A stretch of DNA of 64,000 bases from Nitrospirota bacterium (GTDB taxonomy: Bacteria > Nitrospirota > Nitrospiria > Nitrospirales > Nitrospiraceae). Made by a program: the position numbers and the translations under genes. A model generated the notes under the pieces. That model was not told the DNA's origin. It ran no database searches and saw only the letters and a list, made by a program, of their open reading frames with translations. The DNA lies in assembly GCA_030645475.1 (NCBI GenBank), contig JAUSMA010000015.1:62001-126000 (forward strand), written 5' to 3'. Every line of letters begins with the position of its first letter. The first letter of the stretch is position 1. Shown piece after piece: positions 8,452 through 17,087 of this stretch.

Positions 8452-8967
8452 ATGTCAGAGCTGCCACCCATCGAGACGCCCTCCGCATCCCCAACCATCC
8501 TGGTGGTCGATGACGAGTTGGCCCTCACGAAACTCTGCACGAGGATTCTGGAAGAGGCCGGCTTCACAGTCCTCCATGCCGACGGCAGTTCGGACGCGCT
8601 CAAACTCTGCACGCAGCACGAAGGGCCTATCGACCTGTTGCTCACAGACCTGGTTCTGCCTCCTCCGGGCTTTCAATTGGCTTCAAGCACCAATCAATTC
8701 CCCCACGTGCATGGCCACGAGCTGGCCGTCCGCGCAGTCCGCATACGGAAAGATCTGCGAGTCATCCTCATGTCCGGCAATGTCGAACAGGAACTGGCAG
8801 GCTATGGAATACGCCGGGGAACCCTCCCGTTTATTCCCAAGCCGTTTGAGCCGAACGCTCTGGTCTCACTTGTGAAGCAAACGCTTCACGCACCGGCGCC
8901 TTCGCTCGAAAGTCTGACGGAGAAACCTCCCGGACTTGTGCGGCCCTCTGACGAGTGGGTCGGCTAA
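8452..8967 (+). CDS. Stand-alone response-regulator receiver protein
   Basis: This 171-residue CheY-like protein has the acidic pair D20-D21 in ILVVDDE, a phospho-acceptor D66 in LLLTDLVLP, S108 in ILMSGN, and K130 in FIPKPF. That is a full set of receiver-domain residues. It lacks a DNA-binding or enzyme output domain. An insertion of roughly 15 residues after the phospho-Asp loop (about residues 71-86) is unusual for a receiver and may form a partner contact. No histidine kinase gene is adjacent, so its kinase must lie elsewhere. It is convergent with the 2OG oxygenase gene and separated from it by a strong hairpin. Confidence 0.85.
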   Translation: MSELPPIETPSASPTILVVDDELALTKLCTRILEEAGFTVLHADGSSDALKLCTQHEGPIDLLLTDLVLPPPGFQLASSTNQFPHVHGHELAVRAVRIRKDLRVILMSGNVEQELAGYGIRRGTLPFIPKPFEPNALVSLVKQTLHAPAPSLESLTEKPPGLVRPSDEWVG

Positions 8968-9010
8968 CCGGCGTCTCGCCGCAATAGACAGATCCTCTCT
9001 CACATCACGA

Positions 9011-9060
9011 ATGAAAATGGGGGCTGCCATTGGAATATGGCAGCCCCCATTGATTTTCAT
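9011..9060. terminator. Bidirectional hairpin between convergent genes
   Basis: The 17-base arms aaaatgggggctgccat and atggcagcccccattgattt pair almost perfectly around a six-base loop. The element sits between the ends of two convergent genes, and A/T stretches flank it. It can serve both strands. Confidence 0.75.
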
Positions 9061-9072
9061 ACGTGGCGAAAC

Positions 9073-9765
9073 CTACGGATGTTCCGTCATAAACCATCCG
9101 GCGATTGAAAGCCGCCGCTGATCGCCCGCGACTTGATCCACCCGGCATACTCGGTGGAAACGGGGAACCGTAAACATCACGAGGGAACCTGGACGAGGCT
9201 CGATACAATGAGCCACCTCGAGCTCCGGCTGATCGGAATCATGCGCCTTCCGCTTCGCATAGATAATGAGCTCCCCGCCCCAATCCGACTTCCATTCGTC
9301 ATGAAAATAGCTCACCAGGGCGATACGGCGCTTGGGTGCCGTATCGCCCTGCATCTCATACCCTTGATCGGTATCGTCATGAGTCAGCAGGCAATCGCCG
9401 GCCGCGTAGGAGTAATAGCTGAATCCCACGTGCCGGCCGGTGATATTCGGGAAAGACTCCATGTAGTCCTGAATGCAGGGCAACTGTAACCGCGAAAGCA
9501 AACGCTGCCCCTGGGTCCTGGCGATTTCCGCCTTCGCCCAATTTCCCGAATTCGGGAAATCTTCTCTGACCTTCGGCAGATCCGCCAAACTCTTCCAGGC
9601 CGCCTCATGCATGCCCTCACGGAAGAACTTCCGTTCGTCCGACGACCAAAAGTTTTCCACGACGAGAACGGGACTCTTGTGAAATGAAAATGACGATAAA
9701 TCAGTTAACGATATGGATCTTGGTATTGTTGCTCCTTGAAAAGGCACCACATTCCTCCTAAACAA
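9073..9765 (-). CDS. 2-oxoglutarate/Fe(II)-dependent oxygenase
   Basis: The 230-residue protein belongs to the 2OG-Fe(II) dioxygenase fold of the prolyl-hydroxylase type. Visible iron ligands are H129-x-D131 (LLTHDDTDQG) and H204 (VPRFHRV). R218 in DQRRLSIAGWF is the probable 2-oxoglutarate-binding arginine. The aromatic stretch FSYYSYAAGD before the first ligand is typical. The substrate is not evident from the sequence or neighbours; family members hydroxylate proline or other residues in proteins or small molecules. There is no signal peptide, so it is cytoplasmic. Upstream it faces the terminator of the RRM gene on the same strand. Confidence 0.85.
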   Translation of the reverse strand: MFRRNVVPFQGATIPRSISLTDLSSFSFHKSPVLVVENFWSSDERKFFREGMHEAAWKSLADLPKVREDFPNSGNWAKAEIARTQGQRLLSRLQLPCIQDYMESFPNITGRHVGFSYYSYAAGDCLLTHDDTDQGYEMQGDTAPKRRIALVSYFHDEWKSDWGGELIIYAKRKAHDSDQPELEVAHCIEPRPGSLVMFTVPRFHRVCRVDQVAGDQRRLSIAGWFMTEHP

Positions 9766-9837
9766 CGTGGTCGGACAGCTTCCAGAGTCGCCATCTCATC
9801 GCACCCTGTCATTCGGTTGATTCGTCAGCCCGGCCGC

Positions 9838-9875
9838 AAAAAAAGGGGCTGCTATCTCGACGATAACAGCCCCCT
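9838..9875 (-). terminator. Rho-independent terminator of the RRM gene
   Basis: On the minus strand GGGGCTGTTATC pairs with GATAGCAGCCCC around a short loop and is followed by seven or more T residues. It lies ~20 bases beyond the stop of the RNA-binding protein gene. Confidence 0.85.
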
Positions 9876-9894
9876 TCACATTCGTGAGTTAGGA

Positions 9895-10227
9895 TTAGTA
9901 GCGATCGCGCTTGCCGCCGCCGGCACCGCCTCGGCCACCGCCGCCACCAAATCCGCCGCCACCACCGCCCGTACGAGGCTCCTGGGGACGCGCTTCATTG
10001 ACGGTTAAGGTCCGGCCACCCATTTCCGCACCATTGAGCGCGGCAACAGCTGCCTGTGCTTCCGCATCCGAAGACATCTCGACGAAGCCGAAGCCCCGTG
10101 ACTGTCCCGTGAACTTGTCCGTAATGATCCGCGCTGAAGCGACGGCACCATGCCGCCCGAACAGGTCACTCAACTCCTGCTCGGTCGCTGAATAGGGCAA
10201 CCCACCGACATAGATCTTTGAACCCAT
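9895..10227 (-). CDS. Glycine-rich RNA-binding protein with one RRM
   Basis: The 110-residue protein starts with a single RNA recognition motif: RNP2 is KIYVGGLP (residues 4-11) and RNP1 is RGFGFVEM (about 44-51). A Gly-rich tail follows, ending in Lys/Arg/Tyr (GGKRDRY). Bacterial and cyanobacterial Rbp proteins of this form act as cytoplasmic RNA chaperones and are often induced by cold. A perfect Shine-Dalgarno (AAAGGAGG) precedes the ATG, and a strong terminator follows, so it is likely a highly expressed single-gene unit. The ~240-base upstream leader could hold thermoregulatory structure, which I cannot show. Confidence 0.9.
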   Translation of the reverse strand: MGSKIYVGGLPYSATEQELSDLFGRHGAVASARIITDKFTGQSRGFGFVEMSSDAEAQAAVAALNGAEMGGRTLTVNEARPQEPRTGGGGGGFGGGGGRGGAGGGKRDRY

Positions 10228-10465
10228 CTGGGGTTCCTCCTTTGAGTATGATGATATTGTCTTGGGCTCGAGGGACGGGGGAAGGAGCGGGCCAAAGACG
10301 CAAAGGACGTGGCGACTTAGGTCTGACTTCCGACGAGATTCTCGGGCAAGGCAACATCGATGCTGCAGGCCTGTTTATTTCGCGCCACCTCACCGCCAGG
10401 CCCCTGCGGAAAGGTAGATCTAGGCTAGCACAGCCCTTATAAAAATGGCAATCCGCCACAAACCA
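10228..10465. other. Leader/promoter region of the RRM gene
   Basis: No gene is seen here. The segment contains a G/A-rich stretch (gggacgggggaaggagcggg) and lies upstream of the RRM gene on the minus strand. It ends at a palindromic repeat. Confidence 0.4.
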
Positions 10466-10625
10466 GGATGCCGAAAAAGTCCGCCAGCCGGGAAACGATG
10501 AACGGTGAGCGATGAATGATGAGTAGTGACATGCTTACACTTCCCCATTCTGCATTCATCGTTCATCACTCATAGTTTAGTTGTCCGCTCGCTGCGGCCT
10601 TGCTGGACGAACTTTTTGAGCATCC
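10466..10625. repeat. Palindromic intergenic repeat, family 1, copy 2 (with internal insertion)
   Basis: The ends are ggatgccgaaaaagtccgcc and ctttttgagcatcc, again with CCAGCAAGGCCGCAGCGAG when the right arm is read backwards. The usual gtaccc centre is missing. In its place is ~90 bp with its own inverted repeat (gatgaatgatgag on the left, cattcatcgttcatcactcat on the right). The copy is ~160 bp instead of ~124 bp. It lies between the permease end and the RRM leader. Confidence 0.75.
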
Positions 10626-10645
10626 AGCTAAACCCCATTGCCTTC

Positions 10646-11437
10646 TCACTCCCCAATACGCACCAGCAGGCCCCGCTCACGGCACAGCTCGAACATCCAA
10701 TGAAACCCCGCAACGACCAGACCGAGAAGCACCAGATTCAAGCCGGTTGCCCATGCGAGATGAGCGATCGGTGAGACGGATGCATTCAGTACCGCGCGCA
10801 TACCTTCAAAGACATGGGCAGCCGGGTTCATCCAGGCAATGGCCTGCAGCCAACCTGGAAGCACCTCTATCGGATAGAACACGCAGGAGATGGGCTGGAA
10901 CAGGAACACCATACTCCAGGCTAAGACTTCTGCTTCCTGGCCGAACCGCATAATAAGAGCCGTGGTCAGCACCCCAATAATCCATCCTGTCATCACAAGA
11001 TTCAAGACGAACGGAACGAGCCACATCCCGATCACAAAGATATTGTAGGAGTAGAACAGCCCCGCACAGACGACCATGACCACAGACACTGCGATCACCT
11101 TTAAAATACTCATCACCATCGTCGCGGCCAGAAACTCGCTCGGCTTGAGTGGACTGGCAAACAAGTTCATGAGATTTCTCGACCAAATTTCTTCCAGAAA
11201 CGAAATCGTAATCCCCTGCTGCGCTCGGAACAGCACATCCCAGAGGATCAAGGCTCCCAAAAAGAACGTGACGGCCCCTGGAATCTGCCCCTGGAACTTC
11301 ATGAGATAGACCGTAATGAACCCCCAGATAACGAGGTCCAGAAACGGCCAATAGAAAATTTCCATCATGCGCGGCAAGCTGCGCCGATACAGATACAAAT
11401 GCCTCGCCACCAGCGCATGAATTCGATGGATTTTCAT
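10646..11437 (-). CDS. ABC-2 type exporter permease
   Basis: This 263-residue integral membrane protein has six predicted transmembrane segments and the ABC-2 fold of drug, polysaccharide or NodJ-type exporters. The start is basic (MKIHRIHALVARHLYLYRR). The stretch VFYPIEVLPGWLQAIAWMNP, before the last segments, is the family's signature-like loop. Its ATPase partner is the upstream gene on the same strand, but 273 bp of repeat DNA separates the two. The gene follows a cytochrome and molybdenum-cofactor genes, so it may export or help assemble a respiratory component. The real substrate cannot be read from the sequence. Confidence 0.85.
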   Translation of the reverse strand: MKIHRIHALVARHLYLYRRSLPRMMEIFYWPFLDLVIWGFITVYLMKFQGQIPGAVTFFLGALILWDVLFRAQQGITISFLEEIWSRNLMNLFASPLKPSEFLAATMVMSILKVIAVSVVMVVCAGLFYSYNIFVIGMWLVPFVLNLVMTGWIIGVLTTALIMRFGQEAEVLAWSMVFLFQPISCVFYPIEVLPGWLQAIAWMNPAAHVFEGMRAVLNASVSPIAHLAWATGLNLVLLGLVVAGFHWMFELCRERGLLVRIGE

Positions 11438-11504
11438 TTCATCTTCTTTCCGATCACCACGCTAAAATACCTGGCGCACTACGTGAGCTGGCAGGGAGGT
11501 TCAC

Positions 11505-11690
11505 CACTGCGCGCGTCCAACGAGGCCTCCCCGATTTCTTATGCCTCTTTTAAAGGGAGTGGCCGAGGCTGCCCTTTACTTCGCGCATCGAACGAGCACA
11601 TTTTTATCGTGCGCGTTCTGCGAGCAAGAAGGGCACCTGGCCGCTCCCTCTCATCCTTCCGAGGCCGCGCGTTGCGCGAGCACAGGGAAC
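11505..11690. repeat. GC-rich intergenic repeat, family 2, copy 1
   Basis: The core at 11582-11684 begins cgcgcatcgaacgagcac and ends gcgcgttgcgcgagcacag. It aligns nearly end to end, with equal spacing, with the copy at 58939-59045. The unit is a chain of alternating related words (gcgcgtcgaacgagcac, gtgcgcgttctgcgagca, gcgcgttgcgcgagcac), giving many possible hairpins. It sits between an ABC ATPase gene and its permease gene, both on the minus strand. No ORF is convincing in it. Confidence 0.7.
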
Positions 11691-11710
11691 GTCCCTGCCA
11701 GCTCATTCCC

Positions 11711-12439
11711 CTACGTCTCTCGCGCCAACTTCACAAACACTTCTTCCAGATCCGCTTGTCCAAACCGCGCCACGATCTCCTGCGCCGTCCCCGCCGCCAC
11801 AATTTTCCCCTTCTGGAGAAAGATGATCCGATCCGTCATCTCTTCCATCTCATGCATGTTGTGCGACGTATAGAGCACACTCAGGCCGGACGATCGCCGC
11901 TCTTCCTTGAGAAAACTCCGAATCTTTTGTGCGATATCGGGATCGAGACTGGCAGTCGGTTCATCGAGAAACAGAATCTTCGGTTCGGTCAAAAAAGCTT
12001 TGGCGAGTCCAAGGCGAGTACTTTGACCGGAGGACAGCTTGCGCGTGACTTTATGACGAAAATCTTCCATCTCAAACCGCTTCACGATGCCATCGACCCG
12101 CTGTTGGATCTGAGACAGACCGTATAGCCGCGCAATCACCCAGAGGTTTTCTTCAACTGTCAGCGCCTGCGGCATGGAGACATAGGTCGAAGAAAAATTC
12201 ACTTGCTGCAGGACGGCCTCCCGGTCGGCCGCCAGGTCGAGTCCGAACATCTGAATGGAGCCGGCCGTCGGCGTCACCAACCCAAGCAGCATCTGAATCG
12301 TGGTGGTTTTCCCCGCCCCATTCGGGCCTAACAACCCGAGAATCTCTCCCGGCTTGATGTCGAAGGAAATATCGTTGACGGCAACGAACTCGCCGAACTG
12401 TTTCACCAGATGTTCGACTTGCAAGACAGGTGTGGGCAT
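11711..12439 (-). CDS. ABC transporter ATP-binding protein
   Basis: The 242-residue nucleotide-binding subunit shows Walker [10 protein letters not shown] (38-46), signature LSSGQ (135-139), and Walker B ILFLDE (155-160) followed by PTASLDPD. The final H-loop lies in [10 protein letters not shown]. The signature has SSGQ rather than the usual SGGQ. It pairs with the downstream ABC-2 permease as an exporter. It starts 14 bases after the cytochrome gene stop, so it belongs to the same operon. The substrate is unknown; exporters of this class move lipids, polysaccharides, drugs or haem-related molecules. Confidence 0.9.
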   Translation of the reverse strand: MPTPVLQVEHLVKQFGEFVAVNDISFDIKPGEILGLLGPNGAGKTTTIQMLLGLVTPTAGSIQMFGLDLAADREAVLQQVNFSSTYVSMPQALTVEENLWVIARLYGLSQIQQRVDGIVKRFEMEDFRHKVTRKLSSGQSTRLGLAKAFLTEPKILFLDEPTASLDPDIAQKIRSFLKEERRSSGLSVLYTSHNMHEMEEMTDRIIFLQKGKIVAAGTAQEIVARFGQADLEEVFVKLARET

Positions 12440-12453
12440 GAATGTTCGGCGAT

Positions 12454-13164
12454 TTAATTAAAGAGCAGTGCGTTGGCGATCTTTTCGGGAAGATGGCAGG
12501 TTTCACATTTCCGGCTCACGACCTTCCCCTCATGCTCCGTCTTTCCATCGTGACATCGGAAACAATCCGAGAGAGCCCTGGTTCGCAAATACGAACCTTC
12601 CGGATGGTCCGGAAACCAGGGTTTGGCATCGGCCGAGAGATGCCCGCGTGGCATGACAATCGGATACCCTTTGATCGGCTTTTCATGCACGATCGAAGAA
12701 TGGCACGTCGTACAGCCCTCTCCTTGGCCGCGCGTAGCAAAAGCATCGATATGTTTGCGATGGTTCATGATCAGACCGACCTCATTGACCGGCGGCGGCA
12801 AATCGCGCGGGGCCACCTCGGATACCCGCAAAATGTTTCGATGACAGCTCAAGCACACCGCAGACTCGACTTTCGCCTGCAGATTGTGCGGATCGGTCGG
12901 ACTGCCGAACAAATAGATCGCGACATCCTTCGTCCCGGCCCAGGCCTTATCGCGAAGCCAGCCTTCGAGACCCGGTCGCACGTGGCAGGCGACACAGGTC
13001 ACCTCTCGATGCGAGGATTTCGCCCAGCTCTCATAGGATGGCGCGATGGTATGGCAACTGGCACAGAAGGTCGGGTGGTTGGTGACAGGAATGGCCACAG
13101 TGCCGAGCGCGATAGCGCCGGCCACAAGAACCAGCACGATGGATGCTTTAGGCTTCCAGTTCAT
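12454..13164 (-). CDS. NapC/NirT-type multihaem cytochrome c
   Basis: A short cytoplasmic start and one membrane anchor (residues ~8-27) are followed by a periplasmic domain with six CxxCH haem sites at residues 34, 57, 104, 151, 201 and 220. NapC/NirT quinol dehydrogenases usually have four haems in ~200 residues, so the two C-terminal sites extend the family pattern. The start is preceded by TGGAG and overlaps the end of mobB by 17 bases. The likely job is electron transfer between the quinone pool and a periplasmic partner. The neighbourhood of molybdenum-cofactor and Tat genes suggests a molybdoenzyme redox chain. The partner enzyme is not in the window. Confidence 0.9.
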   Translation of the reverse strand: MNWKPKASIVLVLVAGAIALGTVAIPVTNHPTFCASCHTIAPSYESWAKSSHREVTCVACHVRPGLEGWLRDKAWAGTKDVAIYLFGSPTDPHNLQAKVESAVCLSCHRNILRVSEVAPRDLPPPVNEVGLIMNHRKHIDAFATRGQGEGCTTCHSSIVHEKPIKGYPIVMPRGHLSADAKPWFPDHPEGSYLRTRALSDCFRCHDGKTEHEGKVVSRKCETCHLPEKIANALLFN

Positions 13165-13672
13165 GCTCCAGAGGAGATTGCGATTTAGGAAATTGTTTCA
13201 TGATCAACGCGGCCACGCCGACGACATCGTCCAGGCCAAATAACGGGACGGAAAGATCGATCTGCTGATCCGAAACCACTGCAAGGAGCCCTTCCGTGGA
13301 CACAGGAATTTCGCCGACTTGCTCACGGACGATGACAATCTTCGGATAGCCTTCGTGTTTCCATCCCTCAGCGATAATCAGGTCATAGGTACGGTCGAGA
13401 AACCGATCCCGCACTTCCTCGACCGTCATCTGATCGGACACATCCGCAAACATCGCCATACTGCCCTTGGAGAGCACCATCACGCTGCTGGCACCGGCTC
13501 GCTTATGGCGCCAGCTGTCTTTGCCTTCTGTATCGAGATCGAAGCCATGTCCGGCATGTTTCACCGTCGCGACTTTGTAACCGGCCCGAACCAATTCAGG
13601 AATCACGCGCTCGATCAGCGTGGTCTTCCCGCTGTTCGACCGACCGACAAATGAGACAATAGGTACGGCCAT
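13148..13672 (-). CDS. mobB: Molybdopterin-guanine dinucleotide biosynthesis protein B
   Basis: This 174-residue GTP-binding protein has the P-loop GRSNSGKTT at residues 10-18 and the family stretch VATVKHAGHGFDLDTEGKDS. The middle part DLIIAEGWKHEGYPKI is also typical of MobB. MobB assists MobA in attaching GMP to molybdopterin to form the bis-MGD cofactor used by DMSO-reductase-family enzymes, which include nitrite oxidoreductase and nitrate reductase. It sits directly downstream of moeA and overlaps the cytochrome gene, so the operon links cofactor making with electron transfer. The mobA gene is not visible here. Confidence 0.93.
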   Translation of the reverse strand: MAVPIVSFVGRSNSGKTTLIERVIPELVRAGYKVATVKHAGHGFDLDTEGKDSWRHKRAGASSVMVLSKGSMAMFADVSDQMTVEEVRDRFLDRTYDLIIAEGWKHEGYPKIVIVREQVGEIPVSTEGLLAVVSDQQIDLSVPLFGLDDVVGVAALIMKQFPKSQSPLEHELEA

Positions 13673-13774
13673 GGATGTATCTTACGGGTCAATCGTCATG
13701 ATCATGGGTCAACGGCGCGCTCACATACGTCGGCCATCGGCTCGCGAGTGGTGACGATTGGCCTCCTTTCTTTC

Positions 13775-15073
13775 TTAGCAACAGGACAGCTTGTGAGAGT
13801 CGGTCCGGGCATGCCCTGCATGGCTGGGCCAGGCTTCTCCGCCCAACAGTTGAACCGACACCAGATCGCCAGGACTGACCCGCTCTACCTCGACAGGAAT
13901 GTCGATCAAACAATTAGCCTTCACCATCGAGGTCAAAATTCCTGACCCCTGAGCGCCGGTCGTTCGAACCTTAAATACACCCTCTTCTTGCGTAAGCACT
14001 CCGCGCAGGAAATGGCGGCGATCCGTCCGCTTGGAAAACTTTTCCTGGAAGACTGCCTGAAGAACAGGCCGACCATAGGTCAGGTGCCCGCTCATCTTCA
14101 GCATCGCGGGCCGCACCAACTGCTCGAACGTCACCATAGACGACACGGGATTCCCCGGCAGGCCGAACGCCAGCTTGCCCTGAATTTTACCGAACGCGAG
14201 CGGCTGCCCTGGCCTGATCGCCAGCTTCCAAAAATTCATTTCCGCACCCAGTTCGTGAAAGACCGTCTTCGTGAAATCATAATCGCCCATCGACACACCA
14301 CCGGACAGCACCAGAATATCCGCTGTCAGTCCATGTGAAATTTTTTCTTTGAGCGCGGCAGGCGTGTCCCTCGCGATCCCCAGCAAGAATGGAATACCGC
14401 CCGCCTCCTGGACCGCAGCTGCAATCCCATAACTATTCGAGTTGATGATTTTTTCTTCGCTGAACCGCTCGTCCAAATCCGCCAACTCATCGCCAGTCGA
14501 CAAAATCGCCACCCGGGGTCGTTGGTAGACAAAGACGAACGACTTGGCCAGGATCGCCAGCATCCCTGCTTCACCGGGCCTAATCTGAGTCCCCTTGGCA
14601 ATGATGCATTCACCCTTCTTCACGTCTTCGCCTTGCGGGCGGATGTTCGCGCCTTGGGCTTCCGGTTTGAATACGCGAACGGAGCTCGGCGTATGCTCCG
14701 TATCTTCGACCTTCAAGACGGTATCCGCTCCCTTCGGGATTGGGGCCCCGGTCATGATGCGAATCGCCTGCCCTGCACCGACAGTTTTTGACGGCATCTT
14801 ACCGGCAGGCACGTCCTCGATCACCGTAAGCGTTACCGGCTTCTGAATCGCATGCTCCTGTTTGATATCCTCCCACCGCACCGCGAACCCGTCCATCGCG
14901 CTGTTGTTCCAGGGTGGATTATCCCGCTCCGCCACGATATCCTCGCCGAGGACACGACCGAGGGCATCCAGGATCGAAATCTTCTCCAGGCCCAGAGTCG
15001 GCGTGGATGCCAGCACGATCCGTTGCGCCTCTTGCAGCTGCGTAAGCCCCTCTGTCGCGTCGGTAGCCTTCAC
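13775..15073 (-). CDS. moeA: Molybdopterin molybdenumtransferase
   Basis: MoeA inserts molybdate into adenylated molybdopterin. The 432-residue protein shows DNPPWNNSAMDGFAVR near residue 53, the molybdopterin-binding segment RIMTGAPIPKGADTV, GDEL in the cofactor-binding domain, LSGGVSMGDYDF, and GLPGNPVSS in domain III-IV. The start is GTG at 15073 with AAGGAGAG upstream; it lies 14 bases after the Mrp gene. The last ~17 residues (ending HKLSCC) are an odd cysteine-ending tail beyond the normal domain. The downstream gene is mobB. Confidence 0.93.
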   Translation of the reverse strand: MKATDATEGLTQLQEAQRIVLASTPTLGLEKISILDALGRVLGEDIVAERDNPPWNNSAMDGFAVRWEDIKQEHAIQKPVTLTVIEDVPAGKMPSKTVGAGQAIRIMTGAPIPKGADTVLKVEDTEHTPSSVRVFKPEAQGANIRPQGEDVKKGECIIAKGTQIRPGEAGMLAILAKSFVFVYQRPRVAILSTGDELADLDERFSEEKIINSNSYGIAAAVQEAGGIPFLLGIARDTPAALKEKISHGLTADILVLSGGVSMGDYDFTKTVFHELGAEMNFWKLAIRPGQPLAFGKIQGKLAFGLPGNPVSSMVTFEQLVRPAMLKMSGHLTYGRPVLQAVFQEKFSKRTDRRHFLRGVLTQEEGVFKVRTTGAQGSGILTSMVKANCLIDIPVEVERVSPGDLVSVQLLGGEAWPSHAGHARTDSHKLSCC

Positions 15074-15086
15074 GATCTCTCCTTCA

Positions 15087-16040
15087 TCAATGCGCCTGCC
15101 GAGGGGCGATCTTCATCAGCGACCCGCTCTTCTTGCAGAACGCTTCGACCTTGTTGGCAATGTCGTGATAACACTCGGCCGTCGGGGAGTCAGAATTGAA
15201 CATCGCAAATGGCTCACCGGCATCGGACTGGAGCACGACATCGGGGTCGAGCGGAATGCGTCCGAGAAACGGCACGCCCATATCATGCGCCGCAGCTTCC
15301 CCGCCGCCCTTGCGGAACACATCGATGTGGTTGTGACAATGGGGGCACTCCAACCCGCTCATGTTCTCGACAATCCCGATGATCGGCACTTCGCTGTCCT
15401 TGCAGAAGGTCACCGACTTGCGGGAATCCAGCAAGGCCACTTCCTGCGGTGTCGTAATGATCACCGCCCCGCTGACATTGCCGAGCAAATCGATCGTCGT
15501 CACCGATTCATTGCCCGTCCCTGGGGGCAGGTCGACAAATAAAAAATTCAGATCCTGCCACTCGACGCCGCCTAAGAGCTGGTTGATGAACTCGTATTTG
15601 TACGCATCGCGCCAGATGATCGGATCGTCCGAATTCTGCAGCAAGAACGACATCGATGCGATTTTCAGATTATAGGCCTGGAAGGGGATGATTCCGCCCG
15701 AGCTGCTGATCTTGAGCTTCTGCCCTTCGGCCCCCACCATCTTCGGGATGTTCGGTCCATGAATGTCCATGTCGCAGATCCCGACATGCCATCCCTTGAG
15801 CGCAAGACTCACGGCGAGGTTGGTCGTGCAAGTGCTCTTCCCGACGCCACCCTTGTTGCTCATGACCAGAACTTTATATTCGATCCGCTCCATCCGCTTG
15901 GCCACCAGCCAGCGGCTGTGCCCTTCCTTGTCCTTCTGGCAAGTTTCATTTTCGTCGCAGATCGCACAGGCCCACATATAGATGCAGGCATCGCTGTCGC
16001 CGGAACTAGGAGGTTGAATGACGTTCAATTCACGAGCCAT
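15087..16040 (-). CDS. Mrp/NBP35-type P-loop ATPase with N-terminal cysteines
   Basis: The 317-residue protein has a deviant Walker A KGGVGKST at 63-70, the DMDIHGPNIPKM stretch, DLPPGTGNE and a C-terminal-half CPHC pair. These features define the Mrp/ApbC/NBP35 group, which carries Fe-S clusters to apoproteins as a dimer. Four cysteines before the ATPase (19, 25, 28, 34) resemble the extra N-terminal cluster motif of NBP35-like members. A good Shine-Dalgarno (AGAAGGAAG) precedes the ATG. Its position between tatC and moeA suggests that it matures the Fe-S clusters of the molybdoenzyme that uses this cofactor and export route. This link is inferred. Confidence 0.9.
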   Translation of the reverse strand: MARELNVIQPPSSGDSDACIYMWACAICDENETCQKDKEGHSRWLVAKRMERIEYKVLVMSNKGGVGKSTCTTNLAVSLALKGWHVGICDMDIHGPNIPKMVGAEGQKLKISSSGGIIPFQAYNLKIASMSFLLQNSDDPIIWRDAYKYEFINQLLGGVEWQDLNFLFVDLPPGTGNESVTTIDLLGNVSGAVIITTPQEVALLDSRKSVTFCKDSEVPIIGIVENMSGLECPHCHNHIDVFRKGGGEAAAHDMGVPFLGRIPLDPDVVLQSDAGEPFAMFNSDSPTAECYHDIANKVEAFCKKSGSLMKIAPRQAH

Positions 16041-16084
16041 GTATCTTCCTTCTGTAAAACGTTACGCCCGATCTGCGTTTTCCG

Positions 16085-17017
16085 TTATCGCTGGCGCCCT
16101 GTCGGCACACCGACGTAGTCACCCTCTCCCACGCTGGAGAGTCCGGTCGCTTTTCCATTTCCCGCCGCTGCGGTCACCACAACCGGCACCGACGACTCTT
16201 CCGGCTTCTTCTTGTTGAAGAATCCTGCACTCACAATGCCGACTTCGTAGAAGACATACATCGGCAAGGCCATGAGACATTGATTGAACGGATCGGGTGT
16301 CGGGGTGAGAATTGCGGCGAAAATGAATGACCCCAGAAACGCCCACTTTCGATATCGCTTCAGAAATGGCGCATCGACCCACCCGAGTTTTGCCATGAGG
16401 GTAATCGCGAGCGGCACCTCGAAAATCAGCCCGAATACCATCAAAAACCATAGGGCAAATCCGACATATTGCGCGATGGAAATTTGGGGAATAAACCCGG
16501 CGTTGACGCCGTAAGACAGCAAAAAATTCAGGGCGAACGGCAGGACGAAGAAAAATGAAAAACCCACCCCCACATAAAACGCCAGGGCACTCAACAGCAC
16601 AAATGGCGCGACAAACCGCCGCTCCTGGGCATGGAGGCCCGGCACGACGAATTGCCAGACTTCCAAAAGAATGTACGGGGTCGCCGCAACGAGCGCAAAG
16701 AGCCCGGCCACCTTCACGTTTTGCCACAGGGCTTCAGCCGGCGCGAGAAAGACGAATGGAACGGTCGGCAGATCGGTCGGCACCCACGAGAGGGATCCGG
16801 GCACAAACATGTTCTGAAGGGGGATGCGAAGCCACTGCACCAACGTATCGGCGTAAAAAAATGTGCCGACAAACACCAGCGCGGTGATGATCACCGCGCG
16901 CGTCAGCCGAACCTGGAGCTCCACGAGGTGCTCCATCACCGGCATTTTCTTATCTTCCAGCGGCTTAAAGATCGTGTCTTGCAGCCACTGGTTGAGCGAA
17001 TTCAAACCGTCGGACAT
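16085..17017 (-). CDS. tatC: Sec-independent protein translocase TatC
   Basis: TatC is the twin-arginine signal receptor of the folded-protein export pathway in the inner membrane. The 310-residue protein has six membrane spans, the N-terminal MEHLVELQVRLTR motif (family pattern HLxELRxRL), and a conserved Glu in the membrane segment FGLIFEVPL. About 45 extra residues follow the last span (KKKPEESS onward), ending in a Gly/Ala-rich tail, so it is longer than the usual ~250. No tatA or tatB gene is adjacent. The neighbouring cofactor and cytochrome genes fit export of a Mo/Fe-S enzyme. Confidence 0.93.
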   Translation of the reverse strand: MSDGLNSLNQWLQDTIFKPLEDKKMPVMEHLVELQVRLTRAVIITALVFVGTFFYADTLVQWLRIPLQNMFVPGSLSWVPTDLPTVPFVFLAPAEALWQNVKVAGLFALVAATPYILLEVWQFVVPGLHAQERRFVAPFVLLSALAFYVGVGFSFFFVLPFALNFLLSYGVNAGFIPQISIAQYVGFALWFLMVFGLIFEVPLAITLMAKLGWVDAPFLKRYRKWAFLGSFIFAAILTPTPDPFNQCLMALPMYVFYEVGIVSAGFFNKKKPEESSVPVVVTAAAGNGKATGLSSVGEGDYVGVPTGRQR

Positions 17018-17087
17018 ACGAACCGTTCATCCGATGTCTGGCCGTAACCGCTCGGATACCGAGCGATCACGGCCAGCGTCAGGCCTG

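Noticed and set aside
12442-13188. 248-codon plus-strand frame opposite the NapC-like cytochrome
   Set aside because: The minus frame has six CxxCH sites and a membrane anchor. The plus frame has no recognisable feature.
17049-17064. cgctcggataccgagcg hairpin after the protease gene as a terminator
   Set aside because: It has a stem of only six or seven bases, no T run, and tatC follows on the same strand, so an operon is more likely.
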